Positions 8,294-15,307 of a stretch of DNA of 64,000 nt are shown one piece after another. Source of the DNA: a virus; IMG/VR virus record IMGVR_UViG_3300042402_003111, positions 101,800-165,799 of that record, one strand, 5' to 3'. Made by a program: the position numbers and the translations under genes. Within the stretch, counting starts at the first letter, position 1. The number at the start of each line of letters is the position of its first letter. A model generated the notes under the pieces. That model saw only the letters and a list, made by a program, of their open reading frames with translations. It did not search any database and was not told where the DNA came from.

Positions 8294-8832
8294 GTCTACG
8301 AGAAATAACTAAAGATTTGCACTCAGATGCAGAAAGAACAGTATTTGCCAAAAAGCTAGTTACAGGTTCTTTCACTAAAGAAGAATACGCTAACTATCTT
8401 TGGCAAATGGTACTGGTGTATAATGGTATCGAAACTGCGGCTAACAGTCAAGGAATGTTGAAAAATCTTCCTGACATTGAACGAGCACATAAGATTTATC
8501 AAGACTGTATTGAATTAGTAGGGCCTTATCATAATTTAACTTGGTTGCCTGAAACCATTAGCTATTGCAAGTATTTGTTAGATTTAAATTACGATCAAGA
8601 ACGTAGACATTTAATCAAAGCTCATTTATATTGTCGCCATATGGGAGATTTATTTGGTGGGCAAATCATTGCAAAGAAATGTCCAGGTCAAGGTCGATTT
8701 TATCAATTCAAAGATGCGGAAAATTTAAAAACTGCTATACGTGCTGAATTAACAGACGACCTTGGTGACGAAGCAAAGGTCGCTTTTCAATGGGCTATTA
8801 AGATAATGAAAGCATTGGTTAGAGAAGAATGA
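8290..8832 (+). CDS. Heme oxygenase (biliverdin-forming)
   Basis: A 180-residue protein of the HemO/HO-1 family. The N-terminal LREITKDLH puts the proximal heme ligand at His11. The distal helix HLYCRHMGDLFGGQ, near residues 113-127, matches the family H-x-Y-x-R-x-x-G-D-x-x-G-G signature. It opens heme to biliverdin, CO and iron using reduced ferredoxin. It overlaps clpS and the following desaturase by four bases each, so it is operonic. A bilin reductase follows two genes later, giving a complete heme-to-bilin route. Confidence 0.92.
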   Translation: MSLREITKDLHSDAERTVFAKKLVTGSFTKEEYANYLWQMVLVYNGIETAANSQGMLKNLPDIERAHKIYQDCIELVGPYHNLTWLPETISYCKYLLDLNYDQERRHLIKAHLYCRHMGDLFGGQIIAKKCPGQGRFYQFKDAENLKTAIRAELTDDLGDEAKVAFQWAIKIMKALVREE

Positions 8833-9581
8833 CCGGATTGGATTTAAATAAAGAATTTCGAGATTATTATTTAAAATTTAATCTTCCTTTACAAATTGTC
8901 GCAATTACAGCGACAATTTTTTTATCTTTTAATATAGTCAAAGTTCTTTTATTTACGATATTTTTTCATATTTTAATTTATTGGGCAGGTATCCAATGTG
9001 GTTCTCATAAATTATTTTCTCATAAAAGTTGGATACCAAAATATAAATGGATCACTTATTCCATTGGCATTATTTCTTGTTTTGGAATCATGGGGGGTCC
9101 TATACTATGGAGTTTAATGCACAGGTGGCATCATGCACATAGTGATACTGATTTAGATCCACACAGTCCTAAACATGGATACTTACATAGTTATTTTACA
9201 TGGTTTTTAAACATTCCACATGTACCTCTAAGAATAATAAAAGACCATATTTTAGATTACAATTTGATACGTATTGATAGAAATTGTAAAAAAATTGTTT
9301 ACATTACTTTACTTTTTTTAACAGTGCTAGATTACGAAATTGCATTAAGTCTATTACTCGCTATGGTAATCACTTTTCATATAGAAATGAGTGTTAATTG
9401 TTTCGCTCATAAACAATTAGATGGGGAATGGAAAAGTGTTAACTATATAAGTTTAGCATTTATAACAGGAGGCAGCACTCTACATGCAAACCATCATGCA
9501 GATTCTTCAAATTGGAATTTTAGTAAAAAATGGTTTGAGCTTGATCCCAGTGCATGGATTATAAAATGTTTGAAAAAATAA
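8829..9581 (+). CDS. Membrane fatty-acid desaturase 1 (acyl-CoA/lipid delta-9 type)
   Basis: A 250-residue protein with three histidine boxes for the diiron site: HKLFSH near residue 60, HRWHHAHSD near residue 97, and HANHH near residue 219. Hydrophobic segments surround them, as expected for a four-TM desaturase. It introduces a double bond into an acyl chain with O2 and ferredoxin or cytochrome-type electrons. It is shorter than typical bacterial DesC-like enzymes. It lies between heme oxygenase and a second desaturase and overlaps both neighbours. Confidence 0.9.
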   Translation: MTGLDLNKEFRDYYLKFNLPLQIVAITATIFLSFNIVKVLLFTIFFHILIYWAGIQCGSHKLFSHKSWIPKYKWITYSIGIISCFGIMGGPILWSLMHRWHHAHSDTDLDPHSPKHGYLHSYFTWFLNIPHVPLRIIKDHILDYNLIRIDRNCKKIVYITLLFLTVLDYEIALSLLLAMVITFHIEMSVNCFAHKQLDGEWKSVNYISLAFITGGSTLHANHHADSSNWNFSKKWFELDPSAWIIKCLKK

Positions 9582-10351
9582 ATTACTTAGATAAATTTAG
9601 ATTATTTTATTGTTTTAATATTTTAAGTATTCCAGTAGGAATCGTTGTTGCTTTCTATACATCGCTATGGTGGCTTGTACTAGGCATTGTATGGTATCGC
9701 ATAGTAGGCATATTATTTGTATCAATAGGATTACATAGATATTTTACTCATAGAAGTTTTAAAACTGGATATAAAAGACACTTGTTGTTTGCTATAGGAT
9801 CCATTATTAGCGGTAACGGTAGTCCAATTGCATTTGCTGCTCAACATACACATCATCATAGACACAGTGATAAAGAGTTAGATTTACATAGCCCTAAAGA
9901 TGGAATATTACATTCATGTTTTTCTTGGTTACTAAATTCTAAAAAATGGTTTTTAGAAGAAAAAGAAATGAAAATTCCCATGTTTATCTTAAAAGATAGG
10001 GTTGTAAATTTTATTCATAAGTATTATTTCGCCTGCTGGTTTTTAATATCAGCAATACTATTTTTAATAGATTGGAAATTGTTCTTGTTTCTTATGCCTT
10101 TCGCAGGAGGACTTAGCATTTTAACCAGCAATATAGTAGTAGGGTACCTAGTGCATATTAAGTTGCCAGGATCATATAAAAGTTTTGATACCAAGGACAA
10201 TAGTTATAATAATAAATGGATTCAGATAATCGAAACAGCAGAAGGGTATCATAATAATCATCATGCAGATCCTTCTAACTATAATTTTGCAAAGAACAAA
10301 GGTGAGTTTGATTTGTGTGCAAAGATAATTGAAAAGTTTTTTAAGGTATAA
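9566..10351 (+). CDS. Membrane fatty-acid desaturase 2
   Basis: A 261-residue protein starting at ATG 9566 (ATG 9554 is an alternative), overlapping desaturase 1. Histidine boxes are HRYFTH near residue 55, HTHHHRHSD near residue 92, and HNNHH near residue 229. Several hydrophobic segments are present. It is a paralogue, not a copy, of desaturase 1, so a different chain position or substrate is possible. It is followed two bases later by the bilin reductase. Confidence 0.9.
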   Translation: MFEKINYLDKFRLFYCFNILSIPVGIVVAFYTSLWWLVLGIVWYRIVGILFVSIGLHRYFTHRSFKTGYKRHLLFAIGSIISGNGSPIAFAAQHTHHHRHSDKELDLHSPKDGILHSCFSWLLNSKKWFLEEKEMKIPMFILKDRVVNFIHKYYFACWFLISAILFLIDWKLFLFLMPFAGGLSILTSNIVVGYLVHIKLPGSYKSFDTKDNSYNNKWIQIIETAEGYHNNHHADPSNYNFAKNKGEFDLCAKIIEKFFKV

Positions 10352-10352
10352 A

Positions 10353-11033
10353 ATGAAAACTGTTTGGGATACACTTATTGATATACAAAAATTATTAGAG
10401 GACCAGTTTAATGAAACCGGAAGAGAAGTATTCGAGCCTGGCATGGATCGTTTTAACCAGCCTGGCTGGATTAATCGCGTATGGAGTAGCGATCGTTATC
10501 GCAGAGCACACATAGATGTTGTAGATGCCAGAGAAACCAAAGGGCTATGGATGATGCATTGTTGCGTGTTTCCGCATGTACACAATCCGGCACCAATATA
10601 TGGATTTGATGTTATAGCAGGAAAAAGTAAAATCACTGGGTGTTTTCATGATTTCAGTCCAGCAGGAGATCACGAGCATCCGTTAATAGACTGGTTTGCC
10701 GGAGAAGCAGTAAAACTTCAATGGAATAAGACACGTAAACTTCCTGAATGGGCAGATCGTATTTTTACTGGTAGTATGATTGCCGCAGGTAATGTGCAAG
10801 AAGACTACGAATTAGATCAAATTTTTAACATAGCAAATACAAGCATAAAATACTATCTAAGTAATGTAGCTAAATCTAATTTTACACACAAAAATACCAC
10901 AGATAATCAGAATTATTATTGCGAAAATCAAAAACAGAACCCACATACTCCTAAAGTAATGGCTAGTTTAGGGTTAAATGAAGAGGATGTTAAGATCTTT
11001 ATAGAACAATGTTTGTTCCCAGAGATACGCTAA
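10353..11033 (+). CDS. pcyX: Ferredoxin-dependent bilin reductase, PcyX-like
   Basis: A 226-residue protein of the PcyA/PebA/PebS family length. Visible family segments are LWMMHCCVFPH, APIYGFDVIAG, FHDFSPAGDHEHPL and the C-terminal YYCENQKQN with PHTPKVM. His69 and Asp86 are 17 residues apart, the same spacing as the catalytic His88/Asp105 pair of PcyA. I started at ATG 10353, two bases after the desaturase stop; an upstream in-frame start would overlap. With the heme oxygenase it would make a phytobilin such as phycoerythrobilin. The PcyX label rests on context and PcyA-like residues and needs a tree. Confidence 0.85.
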   Translation: MKTVWDTLIDIQKLLEDQFNETGREVFEPGMDRFNQPGWINRVWSSDRYRRAHIDVVDARETKGLWMMHCCVFPHVHNPAPIYGFDVIAGKSKITGCFHDFSPAGDHEHPLIDWFAGEAVKLQWNKTRKLPEWADRIFTGSMIAAGNVQEDYELDQIFNIANTSIKYYLSNVAKSNFTHKNTTDNQNYYCENQKQNPHTPKVMASLGLNEEDVKIFIEQCLFPEIR

Positions 11034-11045
11034 ATATGTATTATG
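11031..11045 (+). promoter_or_regulatory. Late-promoter-like element at the start of the 11043 gene
   Basis: GCTAAATA sits just before the ATG at 11043 with no clear Shine-Dalgarno site. It resembles the stronger TATAAATA element at 13914. Weak support alone. Confidence 0.25.
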
Positions 11046-12518
11046 AGATTTACAGAACTTAAAGAAGCTAGTATTTTTACTAGAGGTACCTACACTTTCG
11101 GGCACGAAGTTAAAGTCGCTAGCTCGGAGAATGGAAAGAAACTCCTGGCTGCTATCCAACAAGTAGTACCAGATTTTGCACCCGAAGAAACTCTAATTTG
11201 GGTTGAAAAACTGCCGAAAAAATCACCGGTTATTAATTTAGGCAAAGCTTTAGGAAATGAAAAATATTTTCTAAGAAGTAATAATCAGGGGTTGATAATC
11301 AGAGGGTCAGATTCAGTTATTCAAAGTGGACTAAATCATGCAGGTAAGGCAAAGAAATTCAATAGAGGTGATATAGCAGAAGGTGTGTTAGGAGCTGCAA
11401 TTACTGCAAAGTTAATTAAAAGAGGCAAAGACAGGATAGGTGATATTACTCCAGAAGATGTAAAACAAGTATTGGCCAAGGCAACACAAAAAATAGGATC
11501 GTCTTTAACATATACAGTAAATGACAGAAACAGTAACATAGCAGACAAGATTGTATTCAGTGTTAAATTAACTGGACCTAGCTTAGACATTATTTCAGAT
11601 ATGAAAGAATGGAGCAAATTTGAATTTCTATTTTCATCAACTGCTCATTATGCAAATAGTTTAGATGCAGAAAGGTACAGTGAATATTTTTATAAAAATG
11701 GTAAGGTTGATGAAATTTATATTAGTAGTGATGGCTTGAGCGGACAAAAAAGCAGAAAGACTGATGTTAGTGTAGTTGTAAGAGATCCTGAATCAGGCAA
11801 AGTCAGAAATTTAAAAAATGTAGACATAAGTCTTAAAGCAGATAGCAAACAGTTTGGTCAAATAGGTACCGGCGGTGTATCAGGAGGCTATGACAAATGG
11901 ATGGAATCCGCACGAAAATTATTTGAGCCTTTTGGTATAACAATGTCTGATGTATTAGCTAAAGGTGCCAAAAAAGACATTGTGATCTTTTTTAAAGCAG
12001 CATATATACAAGCTGGCGAAAAATTAAATCAAGAATTAGCAGGATCGAATATAAGAAATGAAACTACATTTGTAGAAAAAGTTGCTGATGTAATTTTTCA
12101 TCAAGCTACGTTAAAAGTTCCTAATGTTCGAATTGTAAATCTAGAAAAAGATCAATCCACAATTCACAGTTTTGCTTCTCTTAAACAAAGAATGATCAGT
12201 GCTAAAGTAGATCTTACAGCTAGTACAAGTATTGGTAGATCAGGATATCCTACTATTACAATTGCTGATAAAACTTCAGGAAAAGTCCTAGTTAAAATAA
12301 GATATTTCTCTACTCAACAAAGAGATAAAAGTGCCCATGTTTTCGAAAAAGGACCACTATTACACAGCTTAACAATGATTCAAAAAGATAAGACTAAAAT
12401 TCAACCTATAAGTAAACCAGTAAATGCAACTCAAGCAATTCCTGTAGCTAAAAAACCGTCTATTCCAACAGAACCTAATTTAACTACAGATGATAATTTT
12501 GATATAACCAATAAATAA
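11043..12518 (+). CDS. Phage protein with possible PD-(D/E)XK nuclease-like core
   Basis: A 491-residue protein of unknown function. Around residues 205-280 there is a pattern RYSEYF, then KTDVSVVV and NVDISLKAD, reminiscent of the E...D...(D/E)xK nuclease core, but this is only a visual match. The C-terminus is Pro/Thr/Lys-rich and probably disordered. No signal peptide. The ATG follows a TAAATA element rather than a clear ribosome site. Confidence 0.55.
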   Translation: MRFTELKEASIFTRGTYTFGHEVKVASSENGKKLLAAIQQVVPDFAPEETLIWVEKLPKKSPVINLGKALGNEKYFLRSNNQGLIIRGSDSVIQSGLNHAGKAKKFNRGDIAEGVLGAAITAKLIKRGKDRIGDITPEDVKQVLAKATQKIGSSLTYTVNDRNSNIADKIVFSVKLTGPSLDIISDMKEWSKFEFLFSSTAHYANSLDAERYSEYFYKNGKVDEIYISSDGLSGQKSRKTDVSVVVRDPESGKVRNLKNVDISLKADSKQFGQIGTGGVSGGYDKWMESARKLFEPFGITMSDVLAKGAKKDIVIFFKAAYIQAGEKLNQELAGSNIRNETTFVEKVADVIFHQATLKVPNVRIVNLEKDQSTIHSFASLKQRMISAKVDLTASTSIGRSGYPTITIADKTSGKVLVKIRYFSTQQRDKSAHVFEKGPLLHSLTMIQKDKTKIQPISKPVNATQAIPVAKKPSIPTEPNLTTDDNFDITNK

Positions 12519-12522
12519 TTAT

Positions 12523-12861
12523 ATGAAAAACTTATTAGCTGCCATCTTACTGGCTACTACAGCCTTGGCAGCTAATGCTGAACCAAGAAGCAGACAAATT
12601 AAATTTATGTGTGGCAGTTTCGAAGATGTAGAAGCAACTATGGAAAAATACGGAGAAAAGTTAGTTATAGCTACTCAAGCTCCTAATGAACAAACAGTAA
12701 ATTTATTATATGTAAATTTTGAAACACACACAAGTAGTTGGTTCATACACGATTTACAAACAGACGACTATTGTATGATAGGTGTAGGAAAAGAAATTTA
12801 TACACCTAAAGAAAGTCCACTTAATAATTTAAGTATAGGAACTAAAGTAATTTATCAATAA
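12523..12861 (+). CDS. Small secreted protein
   Basis: A 112-residue protein with a clear signal peptide (MKNLLAAILLATTALAANA, cleavage before EPRS). The mature part has two Cys residues that could pair. No domain recognised. It is likely periplasmic and is followed directly by a strong terminator whose stem includes the last base of its stop codon. Confidence 0.65.
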   Translation: MKNLLAAILLATTALAANAEPRSRQIKFMCGSFEDVEATMEKYGEKLVIATQAPNEQTVNLLYVNFETHTSSWFIHDLQTDDYCMIGVGKEIYTPKESPLNNLSIGTKVIYQ

Positions 12862-12886
12862 GCCTGGATTTTCCAGGCTTTTTTTT
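12861..12886 (+). terminator. Strong intrinsic terminator
   Basis: AGCCTGG pairs with CCAGGCT around ATTTT and is followed by eight Ts. It ends the transcript of the secreted-protein gene. Confidence 0.9.
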
Positions 12887-12897
12887 GGAGTCAAAAA

Positions 12898-12978
12898 TGT
12901 CATGGTTCTCACATAAATCTAAACGTTACCCAGCACCACCCTCTCCACCGGAGCCCCATCGCACACCACAAAGGTAAA
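12898..12978 (+). CDS. Putative 26-residue proline-rich peptide
   Basis: A short ORF preceded by GGAG eight bases upstream. It begins MSWFSHK and continues with Pro-rich sequence (PAPPSPPEP). It starts right after a terminator, so it would need its own promoter. Short Pro-rich proteins are common in large phages, but coding status is uncertain. Confidence 0.35.
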
Positions 12979-12992
12979 CTAAATACTGGATG
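12978..12992 (+). promoter_or_regulatory. Late-promoter-like ACTAAATACTGG element
   Basis: ACTAAATA followed by CTGG directly precedes the ATG at 12990. Only 6 of 8 positions match TATAAATA, but it is similar in placement to the 13914 element. Confidence 0.3.
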
Positions 12993-13598
12993 CGAATTTT
13001 TGAAATAACGGAAACAGTTAAGGATAGTAATCTAATAAACAAGATAGCCAATAATGTGGCTAAATGGATGTATCAAAATGAACCAGCAGAACATCCTGTT
13101 CAAAGTATTGGCAAAATAACTGGTATTAAAGATTCTCCTTTAAGTAAACTAGGTGTGACTTTTGATTATCTTGACAAAGACACTGTAGCTGAATATCATA
13201 GAGAACAAGGTGGAAAACCTTTGATTGTGATAAATTTAGATGAATGGCAAGAAGGAGATTACGCCAGTATAGCAGAATATGTAGCGCATGAACTAAGACA
13301 TGCCTTGGACGATATCAAATTTAAAGGAAAACATCACGTAAGTTATTGGGCTGCACAGGATAGGTATCAGCAACCTAAAAAGAAAGACGAACCTTATTGG
13401 AGTAAGCCTAGCGAAATTAATGCTCGTGTTCAACAAGCATTGCATAATGTAGATTACATTAAAAGAGATAACCCAGGTGCAGATATCAAAGACATCTGGC
13501 CTGAAATTAAAAACATGTTAGAAGAGTTAAAACTTACAGAATACCCAGGTTATCAAAGAATCGTCAACCGTGTATTAGCCTACGCTAAACAAGATTAA
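12990..13598 (+). CDS. Putative zinc metallopeptidase (HExxH)
   Basis: A 202-residue protein. The zinc-binding helix EYVAHELRHALDD contains HELRH near residue 98. A downstream Glu such as that in SKPSEINARVQQ could be the third ligand; that stretch resembles phage peptidases that share E-I-x-A-x-V. No signal peptide, so it should act in the cytoplasm or virion. The substrate is unknown. It converges on the minus-strand basic gene, overlapping by four bases. Confidence 0.7.
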   Translation: MRIFEITETVKDSNLINKIANNVAKWMYQNEPAEHPVQSIGKITGIKDSPLSKLGVTFDYLDKDTVAEYHREQGGKPLIVINLDEWQEGDYASIAEYVAHELRHALDDIKFKGKHHVSYWAAQDRYQQPKKKDEPYWSKPSEINARVQQALHNVDYIKRDNPGADIKDIWPEIKNMLEELKLTEYPGYQRIVNRVLAYAKQD

Positions 13599-13735
13599 CG
13601 TCCTTGTCCACGATAGGATTTATGTCCTATTTTTTCGCTTTTATTCATCGAGCTAGTTTTTACTTTACCACCCTGTTTAGTTTTTTTAACTACTGATGTA
13701 TGTGCTGCTGTTGTAGTACCTTTAGCTTTAGCCAT
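13595..13735 (-). CDS. Small basic protein (46 aa)
   Basis: A short minus-strand ORF beginning MAKAKGTTTAA and ending SYRGQGR, with many Lys and Arg residues. An AAAGGAA ribosome site lies upstream, inside the end of the Cys-rich gene, which it overlaps by eight bases. Tails of the form KSYRGQG occur in small basic proteins of T4-like phages. The charge suggests nucleic-acid or ribosome binding. It is likely real because it has a good ribosome site and a partner gene. Confidence 0.6.
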   Translation of the reverse strand: MAKAKGTTTAAHTSVVKKTKQGGKVKTSSMNKSEKIGHKSYRGQGR

Positions 13736-13889
13736 TTAGATTCCTTTCAATATCTTTACAATTTGGACATTGACATTCATTACAGTCGCAGTCATCTGTT
13801 AAACAACTATGCCCACAGTGCCGATAGCAACCACACGAACATTTATTTGGTTTTATATAAGATGTATTATCTTCAAAAATAGGCTGCAT
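13728..13889 (-). CDS. Cys-rich metallothionein-like miniprotein (53 aa)
   Basis: A minus-strand ORF with 10 Cys in 53 residues, clustered as C-x-C-x-C, C-x3-C, C-x-C and C-x-C-x2-C, with two His nearby, after a 16-residue acidic lead (MQPIFEDNTSY). AGGAG lies eight bases before the ATG. The pattern fits a metal-binding miniprotein such as a metallothionein or zinc cluster protein. It overlaps the basic gene downstream, forming a two-gene minus-strand operon in an otherwise plus-strand region. Confidence 0.6.
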   Translation of the reverse strand: MQPIFEDNTSYIKPNKCSCGCYRHCGHSCLTDDCDCNECQCPNCKDIERNLNG

Positions 13890-13913
13890 TTATTTGCTCC
13901 TGGACAGCGTATT

Positions 13914-13921
13914 TATAAATA
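13914..13921 (+). promoter_or_regulatory. T4-type late promoter TATAAATA
   Basis: A perfect TATAAATA, followed by TTGG and the ATG at 13926. A start 6-7 bases downstream would yield an almost leaderless mRNA for the oxygenase gene. Confidence 0.5.
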
Positions 13922-13925
13922 TTGG

Positions 13926-14483
13926 ATGAAAGACTATTTTGTAAAATTAGATTTACATTTAGAAAACGTCGATCTTGATCGTATTAAAGGAAAATATTTC
14001 GAAGGATACGGTACAACTTTTAAAAATTATCTGATAAAAGATAAGGACTATTTCGACAGTTTAATAAAAGAAAAAATTAAATTTAACATTGATCCATCTT
14101 TAGTATTAATTACAGAAATCACAGGCGATGGTATCGATCCTCATGTTGACCAACATACTGTAGCTCTTAATTATTATCTCGAAGCCGATAAGTCAATAAC
14201 AAGTTTTTGGGATCAAAAAATAGATACAGAAGGAGACACTATTCCTCAACACTACGGCGATGGCAAATTGTATAAAAATAATGCTAAAGTTTATGAGATT
14301 AAAGATTTGAAAATGGCTTGTTCTTTTTCCGCTAAAAAAGGAGAATGTTTTTTATTAAATGTTAGAAAAATTCATAATGTTTTTAAACTTGAACAAGATG
14401 TCAATCGGTATGCAATTCGTTGGGGCTGGCAAGATTACGATTATCATACAATTTTAAATAGTATAGAACTTATCAATAAATAA
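13926..14483 (+). CDS. Putative 2-oxoglutarate/Fe(II) oxygenase 1
   Basis: A 185-residue protein. The candidate iron site is His-x-Asp in IDPHVDQHT near residue 76 and a distal His in RKIHNVF near residue 157, followed by Arg in NRYAIRWGW for 2-oxoglutarate. The double-stranded beta-helix pattern between them is plausible. I start at ATG 13926, directly after TATAAATA, rather than the upstream in-frame ATG at 13809, which would overlap minus-strand genes. The substrate is unknown. It is one of about ten such genes here. Confidence 0.6.
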   Translation: MKDYFVKLDLHLENVDLDRIKGKYFEGYGTTFKNYLIKDKDYFDSLIKEKIKFNIDPSLVLITEITGDGIDPHVDQHTVALNYYLEADKSITSFWDQKIDTEGDTIPQHYGDGKLYKNNAKVYEIKDLKMACSFSAKKGECFLLNVRKIHNVFKLEQDVNRYAIRWGWQDYDYHTILNSIELINK

Positions 14484-14488
14484 AAATT

Positions 14489-14611
14489 ATGGGAACCGAG
14501 CAACTGTATTTTATAATTGGATTTTTACTCGGATTATTAATAACATTGTGTTTAACAATAGCAGGTGCTATAATATATTACGAGTCTATAGAAAAAAAGG
14601 AAGAAGATTAA
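14489..14611 (+). CDS. Single-TM miniprotein (40 aa)
   Basis: A short ORF beginning MGTEQLYFIIG, with one hydrophobic helix at residues 7-30 and a charged tail (EKKEED). It lies five bases after the oxygenase gene and two bases before the Bfd-like gene. It could anchor a partner at the inner membrane. No family recognised. Confidence 0.5.
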   Translation: MGTEQLYFIIGFLLGLLITLCLTIAGAIIYYESIEKKEED

Positions 14612-14612
14612 A

Positions 14613-14765
14613 ATGGTTGTTTGTGTGTGTCGAAATATAAAAGAATCCGATTACACTAGACAAGAGGATCTTATAGAGCGTATAATGCAAGCAGATCACA
14701 ACTGTGGACAATGTCAAGAATATTGTTCAAAGTTAAAAGAATTGTTGTATGAAGGGTTATACTAA
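14613..14765 (+). CDS. Bfd-like [2Fe-2S] miniprotein
   Basis: A 50-residue protein starting MVVCVCRNIKESD with a CGQC motif near residue 32 and one further Cys at 38. The C-x-C...C-x2-C cysteine spacing and length match the BFD-like [2Fe-2S]-binding domain of bacterioferritin-associated ferredoxin. Such a protein could donate electrons, for example to release iron from ferritin. A link to the heme oxygenase or bilin reductase 4-6 kb upstream is speculation. Confidence 0.7.
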   Translation: MVVCVCRNIKESDYTRQEDLIERIMQADHNCGQCQEYCSKLKELLYEGLY

Positions 14766-14779
14766 AGGTAGGAAGATAT

Positions 14780-14844
14780 TGTAGTACAATGCCTAAGAAG
14801 AAAGATCGGACAAGACCCGGGGGCGGTACCCGGCCGGTCCACCA
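14780..14844 (+). ncRNA. ssrA: Permuted tmRNA, acceptor piece
   Basis: The 3' end carries CCGGTCC, discriminator A and encoded CCA (to 14844). T-stem CCGGG/CCCGG closes a loop GGCGGTA, the form I recall from two-piece tmRNAs of alphaproteobacteria. CCGGTCC pairs with GGGCCGG at 15053, seven pairs including one G-U. The 5' boundary is approximate. In the mature molecule this piece joins the coding piece by pairing, not by ligation. Confidence 0.8.
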
Positions 14845-14856
14845 TAAGGAAGTTTG

Positions 14857-15051
14857 ATGAAGATTTGTGTTAAAACCCGTGACGGAGACATATTGCCTGT
14901 AATTTATGGCACCAGGTTTACCGAAAAGGATATTTTAGTTCGCACTGAACGAGAAGCAAACCAAGGTAGTTGGATGTTTAAGTTCGTTGGCGGACCAAAT
15001 GATTTTTACACAATGCTTTGTGATGAGCAAGGCGAAGAAGTTTTCTTATGA
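14857..15051 (+). CDS. 64-aa protein encoded inside the tmRNA intervening segment
   Basis: The ORF fills the segment between the acceptor piece (CCA ends 14844) and the 5' end of the coding piece (15053), with 12 bases before it and one after. An AAGGAAG site precedes ATG 14857; an in-frame TTG at 14854 is less likely. The protein begins MKICVKTRDGDILPV and looks like a folded alpha/beta protein of unknown family. Codon use matches its neighbours. Processing of the tmRNA precursor would release this coding segment. Confidence 0.7.
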   Translation: MKICVKTRDGDILPVIYGTRFTEKDILVRTEREANQGSWMFKFVGGPNDFYTMLCDEQGEEVFL

Positions 15052-15052
15052 T

Positions 15053-15255
15053 GGGCCGGAAATAGTATCGATTGACGAGCAAGTATTCAAAGGATCTACA
15101 CAGTAGGCGATGACTGTCAATCAAGCAAAACTATAGATGCAAACGTATCTACATTCAAGTTCTGGCAGAGCCCAGTTAGCGTAGCCGCTAACGATGAAGC
15201 TTTTGCTTTAGCTGCCTAAAAAACAGCAGAACTTCGGGGTTGACCACCTTGTTAC
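15053..15255 (+). ncRNA. ssrA: Permuted tmRNA, coding piece
   Basis: It starts GGGCCGG, pairing with the acceptor piece, followed by a D-like region (GTATCGATTGACG). The tag reading frame ends at TAA 15217-15219 and encodes AANDEAFALAA from a GCC at 15184, or with one more Val if GTA 15181 is the resume codon. The ALAA ending is the classical degradation tag for ClpXP and ClpAP. The 3' end is approximate and lies before the terminator. The tRNA-like and tag parts are in reverse gene order, as in permuted tmRNAs. Confidence 0.85.
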
Positions 15256-15265
15256 CCAATAGTCT

Positions 15266-15290
15266 AAAAGGCACTTCGGTGCCTTTTATT
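15266..15290 (+). terminator. Terminator of the tmRNA precursor
   Basis: AAAAGGCAC pairs with GTGCCTTTT around a TTCG tetraloop. Confidence 0.85.
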
Positions 15291-15307
15291 TTCAATAAGT
15301 ACTACTC

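Noticed and set aside
8290-11033. Cyanophage origin based on bilin genes
   Set aside because: No photosystem, phycobilisome or cyanophage-type carbon genes are seen, and the pqqA peptide and OprP-type porin point to a proteobacterial host.
13700-13882. Plus-strand 60-codon ORF rich in Cys and Ser
   Set aside because: It is the shadow of the two minus-strand genes, which have better ribosome sites and plausible proteins.
14789-14857. 22-codon ORF starting ATGCCTAAGAAG
   Set aside because: It lies inside the acceptor piece of the tmRNA, and its sequence is explained by the T arm and acceptor stem.
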